Assembly (NCBI GenBank): GCA_004194705.1
Contig: SADC01001302.1
Span: 310,001 to 374,000 of the forward strand
Direction of reading: 5' to 3'
DNA from: Ditylenchus dipsaci
Lineage: Eukaryota > Nematoda > Chromadorea > Rhabditida > Anguinidae
Length of the DNA stretch: 64,000 nt
The notes beneath the pieces were generated by a model, which saw only the letters and a list, made by a program, of their open reading frames with translations, did not search any database and was not told the DNA's origin. This document shows, piece after piece, positions 33,701-44,800 of this stretch. Position 1 is the stretch's first letter. Every line of letters starts with the position of its first letter. Position numbers and translations under genes: made by a program.

Positions 33701-35220
33701 AGTTTTTTGTGTTTTTTCACAGCAGTTAAATAAAATGACAAATTAAACAATTACATTGCAGCTTTACAAAAGTCTACAAAATATTTTTCAATCTGATTTT
33801 ATAAAAACTTATTGACTTTTCTAAAAGCCATTTTAATAGCTATAAAAGCTTTTTTAATAAATTTTGGTCATGGTAGGATTGACTACGATAGGGAACGTTA
33901 GGTTACTACAACATATTGAAAATCGGTAAACTGGGGCTTTTTAGTTAGCTGCAGATTTGTAGTTAGCCGTATTAAAGGGGGGGGGGGAAGCTACTTAGGT
34001 TTGAAGAAGTGGCTTCCATGGTTTTTTTGTTTGTGTTTTTGGCCCAAAATCGTGTTGCAGGTTCAATCCCACGTGGTGTCACTTTATTCTTCTTGATATG
34101 TTTGGCTAGTTCTAGGGGTGATTAGACTTTTTTAACGCCAGATTTGGCTGCGCCATTCGCACTGCGCCATGGAAGCCACTTTTTCAAACCTAAATGGCTT
34201 CCCCCCCTTTAATAAGGGTTATTTAATATTCCAAAAGCTGCGACTCGTGCCAACTTGCCTTTAGCAAATTTATACAACTGCTATTAGTGTGTTATTGCTT
34301 TTACATAAGAACCGAGTAAGAAACATCCAAATGTAGTTCACGTGAAACATTTTCCATTTTTAATCTAAAGGTTTTGTTTTCATCATAACTTTTTTCTGGA
34401 TCGGATTTCTAATTTACGTAAGCGCAGTTCGACTCAGAATTGAAAAGAAAATTTTCGGTATATAATGTTACAAACATAATTCTCGCTTGATACCTCTTGT
34501 GGTTTGGGACTTGCCCATCCAAAGGAAATCCATAGTCTATGACCCCAACCAAGGGGGGGGGATACAAGCGAAAATCATGTTTTTGACATTATGTGCCAAA
34601 AAATTGCTTTTAAATTGTTAGTCGTTCTGTAGAATCAGAAATTTAGAGTTAGATCCGATAAAGTAATGGTCAAAGCAAAAGCTGCAGAAAATTGGGCCAC
34701 CCTGCACAAGAATCTCACTTGAATATTTGCCACTACGACCTTTTTTGATTTATTTTTTTTCTTTTTGACAGCTTTAGTGACTTTGATTTTCTGAAAGTTG
34801 ACAGCACGATTTCCATGTTAAGCTGAAGATTTCGGAAAGGAGAAGAAAACATATACGAACGCTGTCAAAAAAACATAAGTAAAACAGAAAATGCGAAAAC
34901 ACTAAACAAGTTAGGTAAATTTACCTAAAATTTGTGACAAATAGTTTTAGTTGGGGATCCAATCTACCCCCCCCCCTTTCCCTGTGTAGGTTATAAAACA
35001 TATAAAACCAACATCGGTCTTTGTCGTAGAGCTTGACGAGAATATTTGCAGCTGGCCTTCCATCACAGGTCAAGTAGCCTAAACAATAAAAAGTTTTGCA
35101 TAATGCAACAAAAGTGGTAAAACCTTGGGCTCCAGCAGCTTGTTTGGTTCTAATACCAAAAGTATAAGCGATTGCTGCCAAGGCAAAAAGAATAACACAT
35201 GAGCCAACTAGAGTTTTCAT
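27782..35220 (-). CDS. Transthyretin-like (TTL) secreted protein, split by a 6.9-kb intron
   Basis: Nematode TTL family, secreted beta-sandwich proteins. Exon 1 (35124-35220) gives signal peptide MKTLVGSCVILFALAAIAYT. Exon 2 (35013-35078) gives GYLTCDGRPAANILVKLYDK. Exons 3-5 (28059-28154, 27968-28006, 27782-27919) give SMDDKMASTKTDSRGFF, then LYVYHDCNDGG, then RRFSIMIPDKYVNNGD, ETRDCIH and a stop. Exon 2 ends with one base (CGA-T) and exon 3 starts TC, so the phase joins as KDRFTSMDDK, exactly the expected family order. This is why I treat the two halves as one gene despite 6.86 kb between them. Single-base breaks occur near 28090 and at the exon 4/5 border. The big intron holds the ~5-kb palindrome. 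Alternative: two unrelated TTL fragments. Confidence 0.8.
28962..29170 (-). CDS. Small secreted Cys-rich peptide gene, copy A (frame-broken)
   Basis: One of four copies. The start codon (29168-29170) and first residues match copy A', but a missing T a few codons in shifts the frame. A further two-base loss lies near 28995. In the family frame the precursor would be about 70 residues: a ~20-residue hydrophobic signal peptide, then a Gly/Asp-rich link and about seven cysteines including one Cys-Cys pair. Function unknown. Secreted small disulphide peptides of nematodes include defence and effector peptides, but nothing here shows activity. Confidence 0.6.
29171..29532. promoter_or_regulatory. 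Symmetrical bidirectional promoter, left arm
   Basis: The 360 bp between copies A and B is an inverted repeat centred near 29345. TATA-box-like AGATATATATAC (29228) and GTATATATATCT (29466) face the two start codons at about 60-70 bp. Both halves carry GTTGGTGTTCAGATGGAA and TGAGTGCGATAATATTTATT in mirrored order. This suggests coordinated divergent transcription of the two peptide genes. Confidence 0.55.
29533..29752 (+). CDS. Small secreted Cys-rich peptide gene, copy B (frame-broken)
   Basis: Begins MKLIVLSLVLVCMLLVTVEH, a strong signal peptide. It lacks one A in the GGCAATGG stretch near 29608 compared with its mirror copy B'. A second break near 29683 (ACACCAGAAG) is shared with B'. The downstream Cys-containing frame is recognisable to its stop at 29750-29752. 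B differs from A in several residues, so there are two subtypes. Confidence 0.6.
30060..30250. repeat. CAGCCGGCTGA repeats, duplicated only in the left arm
   Basis: Two tandem copies of a ~115-bp unit full of CAGCCGGCTGACTTCAGCCGG and GGCTGACAGCTGAGTTAAAA. The right arm (32420-32510) has one copy. The unit is itself rich in the palindrome CAGCCGGCTG. Confidence 0.75.
30813..31861. other. Loop of the giant palindrome
   Basis: Unpaired centre of the 5-kb palindrome. Flanked on both sides by long stretches of TACCCCTACCC / GGGTAAAAAGTAG variants (30480-30800 and 31870-32200, plus 31360-31620 in the loop). At 31059-31240 there is a frame starting MVRMQTEPAVEPALEIVPEV, then acidic residues. In the next frame it continues SPKPMIFKKEVVDFSDDDFD and a stop near 31240. 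It looks like a captured acidic coding fragment with one base lost; I cannot name it. Confidence 0.5.
32806..33026 (-). CDS. Small secreted Cys-rich peptide gene, copy B' (frame-broken)
   Basis: Mirror of copy B. The frame is open from MKLIVLSLVLVCMLLVTVEH through CDGGNGGGSQCPESLLR and past LACVDT, then shifts at the ACACCAGAAG site shared with B. The last Cys residues and stop (32806-32808) are in the shifted frame. This is the longest uninterrupted copy (60 codons). Confidence 0.62.
33027..33391. promoter_or_regulatory. Symmetrical bidirectional promoter, right arm
   Basis: Mirror image of 29171-29532, with TATA-like motifs AGATATATATAC near 33084 and GTATATATATCT near 33325 facing copies B' and A'. 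Centre near 33200. Confidence 0.5.
33392..33603 (+). CDS. Small secreted Cys-rich peptide gene, copy A' (frame-broken)
   Basis: Starts MKLLVFSLVLVLLVAVEHAQ (signal peptide), then CDGGDGGNQC. One C is missing at 33481 (GTGCCTG against GTGCCCTG in the other three copies), which gives an early stop at 41 codons. In the family frame the rest reads to a stop at 33601-33603 with the Cys-Cys pair intact. Mirror of copy A. Confidence 0.62.
33974..34215. mobile_element. MITE with TAAAGGGGGGG ends and tRNA-like box
   Basis: Inverted ends TAAAGGGGGGGG-AAGC and GCTTCCCCCCCTTTAA, with AGGTTTGAAGAAGTGGCTTCCATGG mirrored near 34180. Inside, TGCAGGTTCAATCCCACG (34056) resembles a pol III B box. Lies in the TTL intron. 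Confidence 0.6.
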
Positions 35221-36009
35221 TTTCTTCTGAAAACTTTAAAATATTTTTCAGCAAATAAATAAAAGCTAAATTAAAGCAAACAGGCAAGCTAGATGAGGAA
35301 ATGCTTCTAGCTATGTTTATATATATAAATTTAGCAGGGTAAACAACACCAGTAAGCGTAAATCACCATCAATTTTCTAAGTTAAAACAAGGGAACAGAC
35401 GGAGGATATAAACAATACTAAATCGATTGATAGTTGGATAAACATAAATAATTGTCCTTTTTTATCTTCTTGTTTTTTCAAGGATCAAAGTTCATGCACA
35501 TAAAACACTTTTTGACTTTTAACTCCATTTATATGTATAAAAAAGCATCTGAATATAATTGATCTGAATACAATACCGAAGCATCTGAATATAATACCTA
35601 TAAAGTGATTTTATCTCTTCAAGACTTCGAAAAGCCGTAAATGTAATATAAAAGAGCACCACCCGAATGGCCAATTTATCAGAATTTTATTGGGTTGTGT
35701 AGTAATTTTGCGCGTTTTTTGTGGAATTTTCTTAATTTCGTAATTATATTTTGTAGATTAAGAGCTTTGCTAGAAAAAAAAGTGTGACGTTACTGCATGC
35801 CAGTTATGAAAATCAAGATGATGCCTAAACGATAAAAAATATATAGATTGAAAAAAAGGTTAAACGAGAATAAGACTGACGCGATTTTGTGAAAGTTGAA
35901 GGAAAACTATGACTCTAATAAGGTTCAAACAACAGCATATAACACGCCTCAAAATATTTTTTTTAATTTCTGACTTTTGCCATTTTAAAAAAAATTTTAG
36001 TCAAAAATT
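35221..36009. other. Upstream region of the TTL gene
   Basis: No coding frame. A TATATATAAAT stretch near 35320-35331, about 100 bp before the TTL start codon on the minus strand, may be its TATA region. AT-rich elsewhere. Confidence 0.35.
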
Positions 36010-36012
36010 TCC

Positions 36013-36190
36013 CGTGGTGCAAAATCTGACTCAGGATGAGCACGTGTTCATCCTGAGTCAGATTTTGCACCATCGTTAACTGTAGAATTTCTCATATATT
36101 ATACGAGAAATTCTACAGTTATTGACGCACAGTCATCGACGGTGAAAAATCTGACTCAGGATGAACACGTGCTCATCCTGGGTCAGATTT
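36013..36190. repeat. Cluster of three perfect hairpins
   Basis: H1 (36013-36074): GTGCAAAATCTGACTCAGGA / mirrored, with centre AGCACGTGTT. H2 (36080-36122): CTGTAGAATTTCTC / GAGAAATTCTACAG around ATATATTATAC. H3 (36149-36190): AATCTGACTCAGGATGA / mirrored, centre ACACGTGCT. H1 and H3 share the stem, so the cluster can also fold as one large cruciform. Flanked by inverted GCCTCAAAAT / CGAGGCGTAT scraps. Probably a MITE of unusual architecture. Confidence 0.75.
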
Positions 36191-36199
36191 AAATAAAAG

Positions 36200-37684
36200 T
36201 TTATCTCGAGGCGTATTATATGAAATGCACCCATCTGCACTGCAAAACCTCAAGCAAGTAATAAGTCCCGTTAAGGTCACCTGCCAACTAGCCGGATCTC
36301 ACCTTCGGGTCGTTTTGTTTAGAACTTAAATATATGCGCAAAAGTTACCTTTTTAGTTGCTCGTTTTTTTAACGCAAAAGTTCTCATTTTCCGACATTAA
36401 AAATAAGCGTTTTGTTGTATCTTTCTATCAAACGAAATCAAACAAACACCGGCCACAAGCTGTCTTTTTTGGACCTCTTTTGTGAATTTTTCAACGGAAA
36501 ATATTAAAGACCTGACTGTGTTGGCGCCACTAAATTCCAAGAATGCAGGGTGCGCCAAAATAACGCAGGCACTCTTGAACGTTTTGGCTCCTGAACGGTT
36601 TTTTTTATCTAAGGCATTGTCTGATTGATTTCCGAATATTTTTTTGTAAATAGCATAACTGATTTGGTTTGCTAAAAGCCTGAAATATGCCACAAAAAAA
36701 CTGGAAACAATCACGGAAAACTCGCAAAAAGACTGAAATATGCCACGAAAAAATAATTTTTTTCCGTGACACGTTTCAGTTTTCTCGTATCATATTTCAG
36801 TTTGTTTGACGGGTTTTTATGACATTTTTCAGTTTTTTATTGGCATCTCTTTCTTTATAAGTTTTGTGGCATATTTCCTGTTTTCAGTGAACCAAATCAA
36901 TTTATGCCATCTAATTGACGGTTTTTGATTGAATTTTGCTTAGAAATTTTAAAAAGATTAATCATTCATTCTTAACTATTTTTGTTGTATTATTAAAAAA
37001 AACTTGCTTGCTCTGTTTGCTCACAGTTCTCTTGTATTAATTATAGGTAGTTTTCTTCATTGTTCACATTGTAGTTTTGGATGTAAGCCTTCTTGTTTAT
37101 TGTACTCATTCTTAGCTTTTATTTGGCTTTTTGACTGTTTGGATGAATTTCTGTTTGTATAACCTCACTAATTGACTCCGTTATTCTTATTTTCGCTACT
37201 TCATTTGAAAAACAATAAATAAACCTTTTCAAGTTATTTTTTTTTGCTTTTACTAAATTTAACATTGTGAATTTCTGCCATAGTTTTATTTCAAATTTCT
37301 ACCTATCGAAAAAAGACATTGTTCTGATTTTACATTTAAAAAACCTACATCTTTGGGTCCTGACCTGTGGCTTTGCCTAAAAACCGCAGAAAAACACCCT
37401 ATTACTGCTTATTTCAAATAATCTCTTCTAATAGAAAACGCGCGGGCATCCCTGTCAATTTTTCTAACCATTGTTACATTCTTTTATTAAATCAGAGTCT
37501 TAAGGGAATGGTAGCCATGTTTTGTAGTATGTGACTCTTGGTAAAAATTGCAATTAATCTACTGTTTCTCGCTTTGTATTATTACAGTTTCAAAAATGAT
37601 AAAAAAAAACTATTTTTGGCATTTTATTACAAATGTAAACAGTTTCTTTTACAACAAAAAATACTTTAGTTACTTTACAGCCAA
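36200..37684. other. Intergenic, no gene seen
   Basis: AT-rich. Repeats of 'GAAATATGCCAC(G/A)AAAAAA' occur near 36680-36760 and inverted ones near 36830. A 105-codon frame on the minus strand at 36397-36714 has no recognisable domain and I do not call it. Confidence 0.35.
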
Positions 37685-38714
37685 ATGTCTGCAACAATCG
37701 CCAGTACAGAGCAGTCTCGTGTAGAATACAAATCTGGAGATGTTGTTCTGCAAGGACTGCTGTGTGTTCCCCAAAACAAACTGTAGGTCCTCAATAAATA
37801 ATATACTAAAAAATAGCACTACTAAATCTTATTAGAGCAGCAGACCCTAATTTCAAACTACCAGCTGTAATTGTTTTTCACGCTTTTGAGGGTATTACTG
37901 AATTTGAGGAAGAGCAGACAAATAATCTGGCTAAGGTTTAAAAAATAATATATATCATTTTAAAGTCCTAAACTAGCTGAATTTGTTTGTAAGCTTGGTT
38001 ATGTTGCTTTTGCTGCTGATGTTTATGGCAAAGATGTTAAAAAAAGTACTCAAGAAGAGTGGTTTGAAGTTCTGAAGACTTTCAAAGATGATCGAGTAGG
38101 TCTTTTACGGCCAAGACTATTGGCCGCTTTGGAGCAGGTTAAGTCACTGAAATATGTAGATGCTGATAAGGTAAGCACCCATTATGTAAAATTATTCAGT
38201 TAAATGATACATGAGTAGATAGGCGCTATCGGTTTCTGTTTTGGTGGACTGTGTGCGCTGGATCTGGCCAGAATCAACTCGGGCATTCTAGCTGCAGTCA
38301 GTTTTCATGGCTCTTTTACTGGCTTGCATGATCAGCCTGAGCCAGAAAAGTTGGAGCCAATCCAGGCGAGTGTTCTTGTTTGTCATGGAGATGCTGACAC
38401 ACATGTCCCTATGGCCCAGGTTTGACTATTTATTGTATGTCTATTTAGCATAATATTTATTATTTAGTGCCAAGAACTGATGACCGAATTGAGAGCTAGA
38501 AAAGCGGATTGGCAATTTGTGTTCTATGGAAACGCAAAGCATGGATTTACGATGCCTAGTAAGCTCTTTTCTCAAGATTGTAAAATTTTAATCACATTTT
38601 TTTCAAGAATTAGCTAATTGTACTAGAGAAGGGGTTGGATACAACAAATTAGCCGCAGAGAGGTCATGGGCGGCGATGCTTCAACATCTTAATGCAGCGC
38701 TAAAACTTTATTGA
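37685..38714 (+). CDS. Dienelactone hydrolase family protein (carboxymethylenebutenolidase-like)
   Basis: Cytosolic alpha/beta hydrolase that cleaves dienelactone-type esters or thioesters; the animal relative is CMBL. Exons: 37685-37782, 37836-37935, 37977-38170, 38219-38419, 38468-38558, 38608-38714. Visible motifs are AVIVFHAFEG (early strand), LGYVAFAADVYGK, the nucleophile Cys in AIGFCFGGLCALDL, the catalytic Asp in VCHGDADTHVP and the His in NAKHGFTMP. About 250 residues, normal for the family. Introns are 40-55 bp. A one- or two-base phase mismatch between exons 2 and 3 (near 37935-37977) is either a mis-set splice edge or an indel. No signal peptide. Confidence 0.88.
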
Positions 38715-38889
38715 TTCAAAAAAGATGTGATAAAAAACACTTTATATTTAGTCAGCATTCTACAATGAAATGATAAATTTTGTATGTCAAAAAATAACAT
38801 TTCTTAAGTCTTACACAATATTTTTACAATGCAGTAACTGCCTAAAAAGCATCTTGGCTACAGAGATTTAAAACAACAATAACAATATT

Positions 38890-41800
38890 TTAAAAGAAAT
38901 GCACAACTATTTCTGAGGTCATTCCCGTCATTGTGATTGCCCACTTCCAGAACCCGACAGCATGGTGAGGCGTTTCTCTGCGTGAATGAATCAGCGATTT
39001 AAGCTGCTGCAGGGTCTCTGAGTTTTGCTCTGCCCCTTAACAAGCACACACACAAGCTGAGCCATTAAACAAAACAAAGAAAAATTTACCGTGCACATAA
39101 TGAGACACTACAGCAAACTCAAGACTTGGATGAGCTTCTGGGTTCAACGGGTATGGTGTTTCTGATACAAAAAAATTAATTTGCATCAATGTGTTACTTG
39201 AAAATTACATTTTCCAGCAAAATCCAAATATTTGTTTCCTGTGGGTGCTCATGTCCAGAGTTCATGTTTACATAGTGGGTGTTTTTAGGCTCTGACAAAA
39301 TGGAGTCATTTTTGGTGATGGACCTTAAAGTTTTATATTTCAGACGAATAAAAGAGATAAGTTAGTCGAAGAATATTTCATTTGTTTTTGTAAAAAGAAT
39401 TGTACAATTGTCAGAACCCACAAATGCTATAAAAGTACCAGATTAGCACTTAACAATATCGTTGACACAAAATGTAAAAGGTGATTATTGAAATAAAACA
39501 GCAGCAGGCTGTCTGTTTAAAGTGAACAAAAAAGTTCTTTTACCATTCTTTAAGAGTATATCCTTGAAGTGGAGACACATGCAATGCCCTAAATTGATAA
39601 GTCGATGATTCACAAAAATAACCATATATGTATACATTCTATCAGCGCCTCCTCTGACCACTAACGATATGTTCAATTGAGTGTCTACAGGCTGCACTCG
39701 AGAAAGCATGTGCACAGATATTGGCTTAGTTATTTGGGGTGAACTAGGTAGAGGAACCCAGCGTGAATACCTGTAAAGAAAAAAAGTTATCAACCTGTAT
39801 TTGCATGAATTTAGTTAAGACTTAGCAGAATTTTTTTTGTTATAATAACATACTCAGGTTTCATATACTTGAAATTTGGGTGGTAGTAAGGCAGTTGGCA
39901 ATAATCATCTTGTGTGTTAGAGCAATCTGGTTTGTCAGTACCTTAAATTAAAAATATTAATGTTGATGAACAAAAATTATTTGGTAAAGCTAAACCTTGA
40001 AGAAATGTATGTTCAGGAAGATCAGTTATACCTCGGTAGTCCATGGTTTGAATAAAAAGGCCAGTTGCCGTAGAATTAATTTTACCACCAAAGTCGTAGA
40101 CTATACGTTTGGAGTGCTTTAAACAATCGAAGATGAAGAAAAATTAATAATTTAAATGTTTTAATATTACCGCAGCTAGCAATCTACGAAGCCGTGGAGA
40201 GTCTTCTACAAAATTTGATTTAAACGAAGGGTACTTCTCCTGTCTGTATCTGGTCCTGCATGGAAATCATTTTAATTCAAATTTAAACAGATTTGAAGGT
40301 TGATGGTTCAAATCCCTCTGGCCGCACACTTTTTTTTAACATAGAGTTTGAAGAGTTTGGTATCGAAATTATTCTAAGGCTCTTGGAGCACAACAAAGAC
40401 TTAAGCGCAGAGATGCACGACTGCTTGAGCTAAGTTAGAGCCCAAACCTAGGTAAGAATTATTTATTTTACAGGTGATATGCATTAAAACGTGAAATCAA
40501 GGTTGTTAATGACATCAAATCAATCATAGAAATGATTCCATTCAATAAATTGATAATTTTTAGCCTTCGAACACATGGTGCTTAACTCAATCACCAAAAA
40601 AAGAGGGGCCAGAGGAATTCAAACCAGCAACCTTCAAATCTGTTTGAATTAAAATTTAAACGATTTCCATGCGGGACCAGATACGGACAAGAGATGTACC
40701 TTCCCTTTAGAAAATTAAAAAAATTATATTCTTGTTTTGATATTTTAGATAAAAATTAATTTTTTCGACTTTACTTTATTCGACCCCTCAAAATATCAAT
40801 CCGCCAATGACCCTAGTGTTAAAATAAAATTTTATCTGTCCAAAGCTATCAAAAGGATATATCACTATCACAAAGCTATTTACCAGAGTACTTGTAGGGA
40901 TCACCGAGACGAGTGGTTATAATTATGGCTATTGCTAACAAACACAAAGCTACACAACATTTAATGAGGAAATGCAGTCTCCGGCTCACATAAATCAAAT
41001 TGGCCTAAATTAGTTTTTGAGGTCAAAAATTGTTTTTCCACAACTCACAGTGAAGAGCACAACTGTTGAGGCAATAATCAAACACAACGGCAGTATGATT
41101 AATTCTGGGCTAAACTACACAAATGCATACCTACAAAAATCAATTAGACTAATTTACCTTATATTGTTGCCGATTCTACCCATAATTGGAATAAAAAAGC
41201 TAAAGACAAGGTATACAGCATAATTTGCGAACAAAATCACTGGGAGGAGGCAAGCGAATTGAGTGTAGAAAACCTGAAATTGTACCATAATTTTAAAATT
41301 CTTTACTGAGCAATCAAAAAAGCTACTGTTTTAGGTGTCACAACTAAAAAAATTTAGTACTTAAATTATTAGGTATTTAACTAAAAATAAACTTACCATT
41401 TAGGACTTGCATTTTTCCCAACAAATAAATCATCGGGTCTCTCAACATAGGAAAAACCAGAAATATAAGAAAGTAAAAGGCACTTCCGATGCCTGCTGCC
41501 GTAGCCAAGAACAAAATAGCAGCCCAAATAGCAAGCATGGTATCATAGTGGAAAATCTCAGCATTTATGCCCTAAGCCAAGCATTTTCAAAGAGAAGCAT
41601 ACAGTGAAAAGGGAATTACACTATATTTTTTATGAACAATTGAGGAATGTACCCATAGGCCGGTGCTGACCATAGGCAGAATGTAAAACGGGAGAACTAA
41701 CCAAGGAGTCGCATACCAAAACATAGACAAGTTTAGCAAATAGACAACTGCATATAACATCTAAATATTTGAACTGTTCGACATAAAGGTATGCGGTATA

Positions 41801-44800
41801 CTACCGACTGGATACAAATACTGACCGGATACACCGACCGAATACAGTGTCAAATTTTGCCTTAGTCCCCCTGTTGATTTTTTCAAGTTTTTTCGATTTC
41901 TCAAATTTTTACGCACTTAGGTTTAGGCTTAGGCTCAGGGTAGGCCAGCGCCCGTTATGACAGACTCAAACGTGTGGTTTAAACATACTTTTTTTATACT
42001 TTCGCGAAAAATTGTATTCGATCGTAGTATCCGGTCAGTATTTGTATCCGGTCGGTGGGCAGTCAAGGTGTGCTAAGTTTTTACTAATGCAGTCACAGCC
42101 ATTCCAAGCTAAAATTCGGTAGTAAAGTAAAATTATAAAAAAAATACAAAACAAACTAAAGCAAGGCTGTGGTGTGCAAATGCAGTTAGCACATCTTTGG
42201 ATGTATAGAGTTGAGATCTTATTCTATAGGCAATCATAATAAGCACAGATAAAGATGCAGTTAGGTTTGCTAGTGTGCCTGAAAAACAGCTTTTAGATTT
42301 GCATAGTTAGTTTTTTCAACAAAAAAGCGTAGATTTTCGATAAATAACACTTTTAACGCTGTAAAAAATTATATATGACGACATCAATCAAAATTAAACC
42401 TTTCATAAAACCATAGTATATCGCAAATCCAACTAAATCAAATAAACAATAAAATGAAAAAATTAGGATTTCTTACATATCTCAAAAAATATCCACTTCT
42501 TGCCTTCGTCAAAATTAGCAGGTTGTTGAAGATAAGGTGAGCTGATTAAAGCTTTTATCAATGCTGAAAGCTGCCAAATTTACTCCTTCATAAATAAAAC
42601 AAGTAATTACACAGAACGTTTTCTCCATTGCGTTGGATGGCACCTTTGTGTATTAGCCCTAAATGAAAAAGTTGAAAATCCATTTTAAAAAAAAATTATA
42701 ACTAACGTGTTTGATCAAACTCCGTATGGTAAACCCATCCATTTTTGACGTACGCAATATCAAGACCTAGCAATACAAAAAATTTGGTCAACAAAGTCGA
42801 CCAATAATTGACTTGATCGAGTCGAAGAAAACTTTGCTTCCCTGCTTTTTGACGACGGAGCAGACTGATTTTTTCGAGTCATTTCTTTTTACTCATCATC
42901 CTTATCCATCGTCAACAAGTGTGGTAACATAGTTTTTTCCATGCGACAAAGTTGAATATCAATACAGTTGACTCTCGATACAAGATACCCTTTTTTAAGA
43001 TTTAGGGTATCTTATATCGAGATCCGCGGGTCTTACTGGTGAAAGATTCGACTTTTTCAGAAACGATCGGCAAAATCAGAATCCTTGCGATATTTCCGAC
43101 TACACTGACGAATCACATTTGGCAAAACATTTTAGAAATGAGGTTAAAAAAAGTGTCGGACCCAAGGTGGGAACGAACTTTAGGGTGGTATCTTATATCG
43201 AGAGTCAACTGTATACTTTTTCTAGTCGCGTATATAAAAGAGCCAAAAAATCTTGTTGCAATTACTCTTACCGGATATTCTTCCAAAATCACGAAAATTC
43301 TAAATATAATTTAAGTACTGTGGATTTCTTATTTTTTTATTCAAATCTTACTCTAAAATCTGTATCTGAAGGAACCAGGTTTGATTGGAAAACCTAGAAT
43401 TTATTTATGAAAATTGTGGTATAATGCATTACCAGAACAAAGCTAACTTCTTGAGCAATTATGCTTGCTCTGGGATATGGCACATTGTCCAAATATGTCT
43501 TGAGCAACCAGGAGTCCCCTGGACCTGCCTGAATGCTTATGATTCTTAATTAAATATTAATATGTAGAAGCAGAATAACCTGGAATAACATTTCACGGCC
43601 TCCTTGAATGTATTCATTAAGAATATATTTTGAAAACTCAAACAACATACCCGAACCAGCACCCTCCAAATTAATGAATGCTCTCAGGGAGTGCCTCCAT
43701 TCTGAAGTCAAACATTCTAGGTAACGACAAATAAATAAATAAAATCATACTATGCTGACTGATAAATCCCTGGGAAGCTTGTAAATAACTTTCCTCAGCT
43801 TAAAAGTAACTAAATAATTTTTGAAAAAAAATGAAAGAGCTTACCTCCATTGAACAAAAAAACAATATCATTTCCAAAGAGGTTTTCGAATGAGCTAACA
43901 CTTCCAGCACATCTATCATAATTGCACAAGAAACTGCATCATCAGTGGCACCTATTACACTAATTTTATATTAAATGCATTATTTGTTAAAAAATAGTAA
44001 ACCTGGAGAATCGGGAACAGTATCTAGATGGCAATTGAGCAGAATGGAATGGTTGGTTTGGCCTGTACTTGGGCCTACACGCACTGCTACATTGGTCACC
44101 TGCATTTTTGTTGATTGTTGGGGAGGATTAGTTGTTGAAAAAATCACTTTGTGAAAGCAGTTGGTGAAAAATCGCATGTTGAAGCAAGAGCTTGGCCGTT
44201 GAATCTAAACAAGTTATTTATAACTAGGTAAGAAAAGAGCTAAGACAACATGCAAAATTTGTTGAGTACTTTTTAAAAGCATGCCTATCTTATAAATACA
44301 CCGTTTAGATGCGTAGGCCTCTTTTCATGCTAGAACCCAAATAAAATTGTACTGTAATTGCTATATATTTTGTTTTACACATCAAATGTTTCTGATTACT
44401 TGGTCTTTTATGAGTAAACTAGTAAGCGCTTATGCAAAAAGCGTAGGATTTTGGAAGGTTTTCGTTTAAAATGGTTCCTGTGACTGATTTTTATTTTAAA
44501 AATTAAAAAAAACTTACATCAAGTTCCAGCCGATTAATACCATTTCTATCAACAATCTGTTTTAAACTGGTGATTTTGCCAGTAAGGAACTGAACTGCTT
44601 GCACCTAAACTTGCATTTTAATACCTTTATTATGTCCAAAAATTATCCTACTTCTAGGGCATTCGAGCCCGTCGGTCTCGGTCCTTAATTTTTTTTAAAA
44701 GTGTGAATTTGAAAAATTATTAAAAATACCGTTTTTCCTCTAATAGAACCCCCTACTATTATAATCCTCCCATTCCCTCTAATATAAGCACACACCACCT

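Larger units (their letters stand above)
28755..33816. repeat. Giant nested palindrome inside the TTL intron
   Basis: The left arm 28755-30812 and right arm about 31862-33816 are inverted copies around a ~1.05-kb loop. Each arm itself begins with an inverted duplication (28800-29340 against 29350-29930 in the left arm, mirrored in the right), so four related ~550-bp units exist. The outer limit of identity is GTCAATAAGTTTTT at 28755 and its complement ending at 33816. Arms differ by small indels and by one tandem duplication present only in the left arm (30060-30250). Confidence 0.88.

Noticed and set aside
34921..35012. Continuation of the TTL exon as LDPQLKLFVTN, resembling the family's IDPxL motif
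   Set aside because: It needs reading through a ten-G run in a frame that does not match the upstream exon phase, and the true IDP-LYVYHDC exons are found at 27968-28154 with perfect phase. Probably coincidence.
36397..36714. 105-codon minus-strand frame
   Set aside because: No recognisable motif, AT-rich composition like its surroundings, no exon neighbours.
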